Shown here: in pieces, positions 50,301 through 62,300 of the stretch | Layout of the letters: the number at the start of each line of letters is the position of its first letter | How positions within the stretch are numbered: the stretch's first letter is position 1 | Assembly: GCF_016097555.1 (NCBI RefSeq) | Contig: NC_054708.1 | Span: forward strand, 3,731,750-3,795,749 | DNA length: 64,000 bases | DNA from: Gigantopelta aegis | Taxonomy: Eukaryota; Mollusca; Gastropoda; Neomphalida; Peltospiridae | Direction of reading: 5' to 3' | The notes under the pieces: model-generated | Told to the model about the DNA's origin: nothing | The model's input: the letters and a program-made list of their open reading frames with translations, nothing else | The model's database searches: none | Made by a program: the position numbers and the translations under genes

Positions 50301-53300
50301 TCTAACCCAGCTCCCTCCAGGTCAGTCACATGTCACGTGTGTACAACCTGTGTACCAGTCTGTGTATGCGCTAGTCTAACCCAGCTCCCAACAGGTCAGT
50401 CACATGTCACGTGTGTACAACCTGTGTACCAGTCTTGTGTACGTGCTAGTCTAACCCAGCTCCCTTTAGGTCAGTCACATGTCACGTGTGTACAACCTGT
50501 GTACCAGTCTGTATACATGCTAGTCTAAACCAGCTCCCTTTAGGTCAGTCACATGTCACGTGTGTACAACCTGTGTACCAGTCTGTATACATGCTAGTCT
50601 AATCCAGCTCCCAACAGGTCAGTCACATGTCACGTGTGTACAACCTGTGTACCAGTCTGTATACATGCTAGTCTAATCCAGCTCCCAACAGGTCAGTCAC
50701 ATGTCACGTGTGTACAACCTGTGTACCAGTCTGTGTACATGTACATGCTAGTCTAATCCAGCTCCCACCAGGTCAGTCACATGTCACGTGTGTACAACCT
50801 GTGTACCAGTCTGTATACATGCTAGTCTAACCCAGCTCCCTTTAGGTCAGTCACATGTCACGTGTGTACAACCTGTTTACCAGTCTGTGTACATGCTAGT
50901 CTAACCCAGCTCCCTTTAGGTCAGTCACATGTCACGTGTGTACAACCTGTGTACCAGTCTGTGTATGCGCTAGTCTAACCCAGCTCCCACCAGGTCAGTC
51001 ACATGTCACGTGTGTACAACCTGTGTACCAGTCTGTGTATGTGCTAGTCTAATCCAGCTCCCAACAGGTCAGTCACATGTCACGTGTGTACAACCTGTGT
51101 ACCAGTCTGTGTACATGCTAGTCTAACCCAGCTCCCACCAGGTCAGTCACATGTCACGTGTGTACAACCTGTGTACCAGTCTGTATACATGCTAGTCTAA
51201 CCCAGCTCCCACCAGGTCAGTCACATGTCACGTGTGTACAACCTGTGTACCAGTCTGTATACGTGCTAGTCTAATCCAGCTCCCAACAGGTCAGTCACAT
51301 GTCACGTGTGTACAACCTGTGTACCAGTCTGTGTACATGCTAGTCTAATCCAGCTCCCACCAGGTCAGTCACATGTCACGTGTGTACAACCTGTGTACCA
51401 GTCTGTATACATGCTAGTCTAAACCAGCTCCCACCAGGTCAGTCACATGTCACGTGTGTACAACCTGTTTACCAGTCTGTGTACGCGCTCAGTGTTCTCG
51501 CTGGGTGAAAATTAAAGGAGTGCGGCCGCTCGGCACCACACCCTTAAACCCCCCCCCCCAAAAAAAAAACCCCCCAATAAACGAAAAGCAAAAAAAAACA
51601 AAAAAGGGGTAGGAGGGGGGGAGAAGTAGTTTGGTTACCATATTGTTGTGTATTGGTAGACTTTGTGAAAAGACATATTCCTTATTTTGCCTACAAAAAA
51701 GTGCAAAAAGGTTTATAAATACGAAATACAAGCAGACTCGTCTTTTAACTGAACCGAAGTCAATTCACTGGCAGTTCCGGTTTTGCTGGACCGATCAAAG
51801 TTTTAATATTATTTTTAATAAAGATTTCAAGATATATGAAAAACAATAAAGATATTTATAAAGTGATCTCCTAATGTCGGATACATTTTTGTTATTTCCA
51901 TCTTCATCGAATGAATCGATCGCTGTGATAAAATATTATCGCCAGCTGATACAAAGTAGTTTCGTTTTTGTAAAGGCGGTGTATATATTATTTGGCACTC
52001 AAGATAAATGATTTTAATGATAAACACTACCACTTCCGTTGTTTTTATAAGCGTGCGTTCATATCCCCCAAAATGAAAAGTTTACAATATTTTATAAAGA
52101 ACTGCTGAATAAACAGAATGACAGAAAGTAAAAATCATCAGTTACAACCAATTATATCTGCAACTGAGGACAAAATATCAGACGATAGTTAGTGGAAACA
52201 AAAGACAGAATGACCGTTCTGATCACTTGACAAATTTGGCGCCAAATAAGTGAGGGTTTTTTCAATCGGAGATTGCCGAATCCGTAAAAAATAAAATGTT
52301 TTCATTGCTCACATAAAATATAACTTTTATTGTGTCTGTCAAACATACAAATGGATACAGATATGGGACAAAATAGAAGCTGTTAAAAATACTGTTAAAT
52401 TACGTTACGGTAACTGTCGTAAATGTTTCGTCAATTGCTTTTTCGTACACAACGCAGCTTGTTTTCTTTGATGTCCAGTGTGCAGACTGATCGTTTTTTT
52501 TTGTATGGAAAGAAATGTGCATTTGGAAATAGCGGAGATAGGTGCTGAAAAATAAAGGATGGCGGGGAACGTGAAAGGAGGGCGGCAAAATGGAATAGCG
52601 GGGCGGGACGCCCGCTTAAATGGAGCAGTGAGAACACTGGCGCTAGTCTAAACCAGTTCCTAATTACCTCATCTTTTGTGTGTATGGTCTCACTACACAG
52701 ATGTTATCTGTCATTGAAATCCATGTTAAGTTATCCAACTTCAAATGAAGATTGCCAATAGAACGGGTTCTCGTTGGCACTAACAACATACACCATTGTG
52801 AGCATACATTATGTAAGCATTTATTTTCACTCCAAAATTGAAACATTTGCATCTCAGTTTTTTTCTATATGACTGCATCTGGCTGTAGTACTGGTCCAAA
52901 CAGGTGGTTCATTAACTGATTCACTCTGGCTGTCTCTACCGCTATACACCCATGTCCCAGAAAGTCATTGCACGTTATTAGAAAATAACATGAGCAGAAT
53001 CCAGCCATTAAACATACAAATTGTTTTAATTCTTCCCCAATTACTAGAAGTGAATATGTGAACCACAAGATATGTCACAATTAGGAACTATAATGAACCA
53101 TGATGAATGAACTCTCACCTGGAAGTCAACTGTGTAGTGAGACCTAAGCTTATTAACCTCTGGTGAGAATACTGCCATGGCTTTCCAACAAGTACCGTGT
53201 TTGTGACATTCTTAGAAGCCATCCATAGGATGTTTAGTTCAACCTTCTGTGTTAAGTTTGTGTTCTGTTTTTGGTGTGGTCTTTCAGATAGCTCCTTCTG

Positions 53301-56300
53301 GCCCTGTGTATTTAAAACATAGTTTAGACTGAAGGCTTCGATAAAGTGTCGCCCTTACAAATGGCTGTAACAGTTACAGCTAAAAGTCAGGACCCTTTGC
53401 AAAATATAACAACTTTACTACATGTACCTCAAGCAACTAAAAGTAGTATTTTCATACTGATACATTTGTATGAAATATAACATTGGTATTTCTTAAACTG
53501 GCTGGTTTTTTGTTATTACAAAGAACACCTAATATGAGCAGGGCTTTAGATCTCACTAATTTGGGCATAATGAGTTTTTGTTTGTTCTGAGCACTCTGAG
53601 ATCTTGTTAGTATATAGTAATGTTGTTAACAGCTGGTAAAGATGATGTAGTTATTCAGAAATGCATTTCAAGTTATTTCAGTCTAATTACAGCTTAGGGC
53701 TTGCTTATTTTGAACATACATATTTTGGGCATAAATTTATTATCACCTCGCAGTCTAAAGCTCTGATGAGCAATAACAGATTGAACTTTGGTTTATAGTT
53801 GGCTCTTTAGTGCATTTAGTTTTTCACAGTGGTGATGGATTATTTCTGTGTCAAAATAGATGACATAGTGGCTGTGGTTTGTGTCAAAACTTTTAAAGGC
53901 AGCAAAGAAACATGTCTGAATTATTTCAGCAATTTGATTTGACTTTATTTTTAACAAAGGGGCGGGACAGAGCCCAGTGGTAAAGCGCTTGTTTGATGTG
54001 CAGTCGGTTTGGGATCGATCCCTGTCGGTGAACCCATTGGGTTATTTCTCATCCCAGCCAGTGCACCACGATTGGTATATGAAAAGCAGCGGTATGTGCT
54101 ATCTTGTGTGGGATGGTGCATGTAAAAATCCCTAGCTACTAATTGAAAAATGTAGCGGGTTTCCTATCTAAGGCTATGTCAAAATTACCAAATGTTTGAC
54201 ATCCAATAGCTAATGATCAATAAATCAATGTGCTCTAGTGATGTCATTAAACAAAACAAACTTTAACTTGTATTTTTAACAAATAATTTACTGTAACACA
54301 CACATGCATTGTTTACTTATAATGCAGATTGCCAGCACACACTATTTCACTTAATAGCAAACTTTGCATGAGCACTTGATGTTTTCATTCAGAGCTCAAA
54401 AGCAGCGTGCTGAACGGAATGAAGAAGCTCTAGAAAGACTGAGTGCTCAGCTCGTTGAGAGGGAGAGGCTAGTGGCCCACCTTCAATCCGAGATTGGCCA
54501 GTATGACCTCAAGTTTGAGAGCGTAGACAAAGAAAGGGCCGTCACTCAGGTTGAAAACAATGCACTCAACACGTAAGTTATTTATACAACTTAGCAAAAA
54601 GGCTAAACTCAGATTGGAAGATTATAGTTATTTAAACAAAAAAAAAACGTATGAGCTACATTCAGGTTTATTATTGGACACTGTATTAACTTGCAAACAC
54701 TGAAGTTATTTATACACACAAGTCAGCTGTTAGGCAGCCTAGGGAGACATGTCAGCACCATAGGTCCAGTTAACGAGCTACTCTCGGCCTACTAAAATTC
54801 TAAACCTACATGTAGCTCCCTACCTTTCCATTTAGACCGACCGTTCAATTATGCCTAAATTCCTTCATCAAAATGCGCACACATCTCTTTGGCTTAATCC
54901 TATGGGACATTCCAAATTCCACAGCACGGCTATGGTCGGACTGCTGGTGCTCCCTTGCACCTGCCAATGCAGGTGGTCCCCCCCTCCCCCTCCTACCCAC
55001 CCCCACCTTTCCTGTGCCCAGGACAGGCATGCGCTACAACAGCTTGCTCTGGATGTACACGTTAAACAATCATTCCCTTCTATTCCATGTTGAACGCTTT
55101 ATTAAAGTGAAACCATAGGTACACATACTTGCTTTAGGAAACTTGACATCAAACGAAAAAGATGGAGAAAAAGATATTAAACCTGTAATTGGTTTTACTC
55201 AGTGCCCACAGTATTTGTTCTGTTTACGTCTTGTGAAGTTTACTTGAGTTAATTAGTGTAGTTTGAACTCTGTTTCTTTGTCTTGCTTGCTTGCTGGTTT
55301 TTCTCACATGCTTGTAGTAATATTTGTTGTAATTTTACTCTTTGTTCACTATGTATGTGTTGATTGCAGACTATAACAGTGTTAATAACTGCGGTGTCAC
55401 CAACTAATGAGTATGTGAGGAATCATGTTTTCAGTAAATGCAAATGAAAGCTCCAGAAATCACCAAAGCTGAAGATGTCTATTGCAAAGGGAAAATTGGA
55501 TTTTCATTTCTGTTTATGATACTGTTGATAATGATTAGCACAATTTCATTTTAACTAAATAGTAAAATAGATATTGTACTCTACCTGTCTGTTTTTCTCT
55601 TTTTAGCCCTTGTTATATCAGATGTGTATTTAAAACCATTTGTGCTCATATTGATGTTTGTTAGACTTATAAAAAATGTGTTGTTATGTACATATGAATA
55701 ATATCAGTCCAATTCCTAAAATTTATTGTCTAATTAAATTTAAAATAAACTGTTCCTGTAATTGTATTTGACAGGAAAAAAATTTAACTATAAGAAGAAA
55801 TTATGTACCGTCGGATGGAATAGCCCTGTCCCACATGGACACAATTGTATTTGACAGGAAAACCATTTAACTATAAGAAGAAATTATTTACCGTGGGATG
55901 GAATAGCCCTGTCCCACATGGACACAATTGTATTTGACAGGAAATTTTTTTAACTATAAGAAGAAATTATGTACCGTGGGATGGAATAGCCCTGTCCCAC
56001 ATGGACACACATGAAGGATTCTTGTAGTGCATTATTAAACAATGCATTATTTGTATAATCATTTGTAAAAGTTTGCATTTTCTTTGTACAGACGTATTAA
56101 AGAATTAGAAAACTTGCTGGATCGGGTAGAAGAGAATTCCAAGTCACAAGTGGATGAAATAAGTGTGAGAGTCCATGAAAAGAACACAGAACTCTCGACT
56201 CTCCGCTTGGAAAACGACCGCTTAAAGGTACACACTATCTTAGAAACAATATTATTGAAAAAATAAGGCAAAATTACATCACTGAAATAATAAGGGTTTA

Positions 56301-59300
56301 AAAAACACAACAGTTCTCCCACATTCACTACATGGGTTCTACAATTTCAATTCAGTTCAATTCAATTTATTGCATAATACCAAACAAATTGATGTCAGCA
56401 AACATAAAACCCTAAAAAACCCAAAATAAAACAAAACATACAACATCAATAACAACAATAACAATTAATAATAACAATATTATTGTACAGGCCAGACGGA
56501 GACAAAGCTTGTATTATATTTATAGGAATAAAATTACTATATAATAATAAAGTATATTATAAAAATAAAATGGTCAAAGTACTTGGAAATAATTAAATTA
56601 AATTATTGCCCCACTGATAGCAGAACAAGAACTTTATGTTTAGAAATACAACCATCAATAAATGTTAATACATGGTTCAGAATTTCAATGTCATCATTAT
56701 TGTATGACATAGTAAGTATAAATTGTAAATTGCTATTTAGAGTAGATAAGTTGATGATTTTCAACATAATAGGGCAGTCTAAAATAAAATGTTATTCATC
56801 TTCCACAGCTTGAGAATTACAAACAAAGCAAGTCCTCTGTTCAGTTAGGTTTTTAGGTTTACAGAAACTTCCAAGTTCAATATGAAGATTGTATGCACTG
56901 ATAATCATTTTAGTAAATTGTCTGCGTTGTTCGAAGTTTGGTGTGCAGAGCAGGTAGTTTTCTGATTTAAACTCAGATTTAAATAGACTGTATGCTCTGA
57001 GTTTAGAATCATTGTTTTGAATAGTATCTGACCAGAATTTAAATATATTTCGACTTGAGTTCTTGTTTCAACTTACATGTATTTCTGTGAGGGTATAAAA
57101 AGCCTTGACTTTCCCATATTTGACTAAAGCCATATTGATCCACCTAATTTTATATAAAATATCCAGTTTAAGTTAGATGAGTTATGAGGTATATTGTAGC
57201 CATTCAGCAGTTGGTGCACCGGAAATCATTAATGGCACATTATTTTTTTATCTCTTTCACAACGTTTTCTTTTTTTGGTGCCCATGTTTCAAACTTGGCA
57301 CATACAACACCCAACAAACCACAGGCCATAGTAATAACTTGGTCATTATTGCTATAAAATACTGTGTCCGTTCATCCATTAGTCGGTTATGTTCATAATA
57401 ATATATATTTGCAATTGTTTTTTTTGTTTTTTTTAAAATAAATATGTTTTGTTTTGTTTGGTTTTCGCCCCTCAGAGATTGGATATTGTTTGAAATGGGG
57501 CTCTCTTACTACTGACCGTTGTTTTATGCAGTTCCATAAATATGTTACTTTCTAAATACATGTACAGCTAACTAGGTCAGACAAAAACATCCAAAACGAC
57601 AAGATGTAAACATTGAACATGTGGTTGCATAGATATCATGTCAGTTTCTACCATTTCGCTTGGGCCAGTGGTAACATTGTCCATACATGTTTTGATTCAG
57701 CATCTTGTAATGAATGTAGTCTGTAGCAAGAGCTGGTCACTGTTTACTAATGTTACCTGGATATGATCACACTATCAGGCCCTAATTTTGCTACTGAAAT
57801 GAGCAGTTTTTTCACCAAAACTCTGCTCAAGTTGTTCAAACAGCAGTGAGAAGTCGAAGTCGCAGTAATATTTTGGACCTAATCCGAGTTCAAAAACAAA
57901 ATCACACAACAGATGTCAAGACCCCGACTTGTTTATTGTTATAGCTCACTTGGCACCTTGTTGCCTAAAGTCGACGACAGTCACTTTTCGCACCCTTGTT
58001 TTGGCTTCGTACACAGTAAATAAAATAAATCTTACAGTAATTTCACTTGAAATCCATATTTCGTAAAAGGTACAATTTTTTTTATCACAAGATTTTCTTC
58101 AAACATATTCAGACCCGCCTCGGTGGCGTCGTGGCAGGCCATCGGTCTACAGGCTGGTAGGTACTGGGTTCGGATCCCAGTAGAGGCATGGGATTTTTAA
58201 TCCAGATACCGACTCCAAACCCTGAGTGAGTGCTCCGCAAGGCTCAATGGGTAGGTGCAAACCACTTGCGCCGACCAGTGATCCATAACTGGTTCAACAA
58301 AGGCCATGGTTTGTGCTATCCTGCCTGTGGGAAGCGCAAATAAAAGATCCCTTGCTGCTAATTGGAAGAGTAGCCCATGTAGTGGCGACAGCGGGTTTCC
58401 TCTCAAAATCTGTGTGGTCCTTAACCATATGTCTGATGCCATATAACCGTAAATAAAATGTGTTGAGTGCGTCGTTAAATAAAACATTTCTTTCTTTCTT
58501 TCAAACATATTCAGGTGCATTAGTAATGTTCAAACAAAAAATTTTCAGTAGCAATTTTGCTTTGGAATTTTTCCAGCATTCTTACGGAAATGCCATGTAC
58601 CCAGTGTATCGTTATTGTAAGGCGATTCAAAGTGACATGATTGGAATACTGACGTCATTCAAATTCAAAATCAGCTATATTATTACAATGCTTCACCACA
58701 TTAAAATAAAAACTGGTCTACTAACCTTGACCCCTGTCGAATTCCTATAACAAGCAGACAACGCTGTGTTTACAGGTTGGTATTTTGTTATTTTTCATAA
58801 TTCTGGACAAAATATTAATTTTAACTTTCAAAAGATGAAAGAAATAAAAAGTACCTTTTGTCAAATATATCATATCAAAAAATTACCGTTTGATGTTTTA
58901 TTTACTGTGTACGAAGCCAAAACAAGGGTGCGAAAAGTGACTGTCGTCGACCTTAGTGGGTTTTTTCTTTGGCGCCAGACTGTATCCTCGAGTAATTGTG
59001 AACCGGACTATTAACAGGAAATGGTTTCTGCTCATGCGCACTATAATGTACAATAATGAAATTATGTTGTACTTTGTTCAATTTATTATCAAAATCAACC
59101 ATTAAATGTTAATATTCATTTCAGTTTCTGTTGTGAAGAGATTAAATGCATGTTGTAGTCAGATACACCCATAAACTGGGCTATTGTTTCTCAAAGTGAC
59201 GCATGTCGCACCATATGCTGTGACCAGTCAAGCACTGTTAATCCTTGGCCACATCCATGTCACTAATGCCAGAAAATACTAATTAATACTTTAATTTTAA

Positions 59301-62300
59301 CATAACGGCACATTATCAACTACTTAATAATATCACGTTTTTAATGAAACATACAACTGTTTTGTTTAAATTTTATTACCGGAAGTAGTATTTTATATCA
59401 AAATATTACGATTAGAACTGAGTGTAAAATTCAGAATGTTTCCAATTGAATGCGGAAACTGGCAAAATTAAAAGAAATGTACCAGTAAATGTTCACTTCA
59501 CCTATTTTTATAACAGTTTGCCCCCTTCTTCTGGGAAGGGAGAAGGCACTTCTCCTACTTTTTCAATTCTAGATTAGGGCCTGACTATCTTAGTGTCTAT
59601 CTTTTGGGGTTTCTCGTAGTTCTAATTACTGGTTTGTATTTTTACAAGCAACTTGAATTGCCCTGTGATAGTGTGATGATGCTGTCTTTACAGTCTTCCG
59701 TTATCAACATGGAGTGCAAGTTTAAACAGACTGAAGAAGAGATGGTTGAGCTGAGAAAGAACTTGAAACAGTATGAGAAAATCACAGAGGAATATAAAGA
59801 TCAGGTAATAGCATATGTTAAACACTGGTTAAACTGAGAAAATCACAGAGGAATATAAAGATCAGGTAATAGACTGTATACATTAAACACTGTTGGACTG
59901 TGAGAAAATTACTGTGGAATATAAAGATTAGGTAATAAAATTTTCCAATTTTTAATTTCATTGACAAGCCTAATTCTAAGCCATCAATTTAACATTGTAT
60001 TGCCAGTAATCTGTGTAGAGGAACATATGACCATTTTAAAACTTGCAAAATAAACGTGCAATGATCAATAAACGTGCAACAGTGGTCTCAATGATCAATA
60101 AACGTGCAACAGTGGTCTCAATGATCAATAAACGTGCAACAGTGGTCTCAATGATCAATAAACGTGCAACAGTGGTCTCAATGATCAATAAACGTGCAAC
60201 AGTGGTCTCAATGATCAATAAACGTGAAACAGTGGTCTCAATGATCAATAAACGTGCAACAGTGGTCTCAATGATCAATAAACATGCAACTGGTCTCAAT
60301 GATCAATAAACGTGTAACAGTGGTCTCAATGATCAATAAACGTGTAACAGTGGTCTCAATGATCAATAAACGTGTAACTGGTCGCAATGATCAATAAACG
60401 TGTAACAGTGGTCTCAATGATCAATAAACGTGAAACAGTGGTCTCAATGATCAATAAACGTGTAACTGGTCTCAATGATCAATAAACGTGTAACTGGTCT
60501 CAATGATCAATAAACATGTAACTGGTCTCAATGATCAATAAACGTGCAACAGTGGTCTCAATGATCAATAAACATGCAACAGTGGTCTCAATGATCAATA
60601 AACGTGCAACAGTGGTCTCAATGATCAATAAACGTGCAACTGGTCTCAATGATCAATAAACGTGTAACAGTGGTCTCAATGATCAATAAACGTGTAACAG
60701 TGGTCTCAATGATCAATAAACGTGCAACAGTGGTCTCATTGATCAATAAACGTGAAACAGTGGTCTCAATGATCAATAAACGTGCAACAGTGGTCTCAAT
60801 GATCAATAAACGTGCAACTGGTCTCAATGATCAATAAACGTGTAACAGTGGTCTCAATGATCAATAAACGTGTAACAGTGGTCTCAATGATCAATAAATG
60901 TGTAACAGTGGTCTCAATGATCAATAAACGTGTAACAGTGGTCTCAATGATCAATAAACGTGTAACAGTGGTCTCAATGATCAATAAACGTGTAACAGTG
61001 GTCTCAATGATCAATACACGTGTCCAGTGGTCTCAATGATCAATAAACGTGCAACAGTGGTCTCAATGATCAATAAACATGTAGCAGTGGTCTCAATGAC
61101 CAATAAACGTGTAACAGTGGTCTCAATGATCAATAAACGTGCAACAGTGGTCTCAATGATCAATAAACGTGCAACAGTGGTCTCAATGATCAATTAGATT
61201 TGTTTTGTTTGTCTGTCCAGTTACAACAGGTTGTTACTGTGTTTAACATAATGTTCTATAATAATCCATTGTGTGATGTGTTTGACTGGAGAGGGAGGGG
61301 TGGGATGTGGCCCAATGGTAAACTGCTCGCTTGATGTTCTGTTGATTAATAAATCAATGTGCTCTAGCAGTGTCGTTAAATAAAACAAACTTTAACTTTG
61401 TTTGACTGGATCTCTCTGTGTTCGTAGTTTTCCTGGGTGATTCTAAGGACAAACATGCTGGCTTCTTTCGCAGTATGTATTGCCTCCGTCTCGTACGAGG
61501 CTCCATCACGTACCTGCTTCTTGATAAACTCTCACCTTCTGTTTTCTTCATTCTGTTGTACCAATGCATTTTGTCTCATGGGTTTGACCTTGTTAACACC
61601 AATTTGGTTTCACGGGAGAACATGTTAATGTATTTCCCCACATTATCATCCAGCATTTTACTTCATAAATGTATTCACTGTATGTATGTTTTTTGCTGAT
61701 AAATTCTTTATGCCATGCTTTTAGAAGTATGTCTGCTGCATGATGTCTATGTTGTAATATTAGTTAAGTGTCATTCTCCTGTTATGAATTTTGTATTAAC
61801 AACTTGTAGTACTCAGTGACTCAAATCATAACCACATTTTCGTTCTTCAAAACTCATTTCATAAATTTCATATGGTATTCCCACTCATGCATTAATCTAT
61901 ATTTATGGATCCAGAAAACCCCAACATTTTGACATGTTTGTAAACAAAACAATTGTGAAGGAATGGAACTCTCAATGGATGTATTTTAAGATGATTTGAT
62001 TGGCTGGGAGCTTGTGATTTGTAGTCAGGAATAGAGCATGTTCTAATCGCAGAAGTGGTTATGGATGCGGGGTTCATTTGTTATGATTTGAATCTACTAC
62101 AAGTTGCTATTTCAAAAATGATAACATGAGTATGCCACTTCATGTATCTGGTATTGTAACCTTGTATCCGTTTGTCTTACAGTAATTTCTTGTCACATTT
62201 GGCTGTATTTTTATTGTGAAATATTCCAACCACTTGAGTATGTTTCCACTTAATGCATCATACTAGAATTGATTAACATTAAATCTGCTCTGTTATTTAC

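Noticed and set aside
48248..50528. Open frames up to 163 codons repeating GQSHVTCVQPVYQS
   Set aside because: They exist only where units happen to be 75 bp; the array is an intronic repeat derived from the exon 9 donor.
52656..53145. Inverted words gttcctaatt and ggtctcactacacag as a TIR element
   Set aside because: The order of the pairs crosses, so they cannot form one stem or a simple TIR pair; no target duplication.
56583..56813. 76-codon + strand frame
   Set aside because: It is antisense to the LINE remnant on the minus strand.
60036..61193. Frames on both strands repeating MINKRATVVS or LLIIETTVAR
   Set aside because: The 30-bp period of the minisatellite keeps both strands open; this is not coding evidence.
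60048..61197. CRISPR-like array
   Set aside because: There are no unique spacers between repeats, no cas genes, and the host is a eukaryote; it is a minisatellite.
61354..61699. Short frames on both strands with hydrophobic stretches
   Set aside because: No domain, no splice-site support and position in an ODF2 intron; likely chance.
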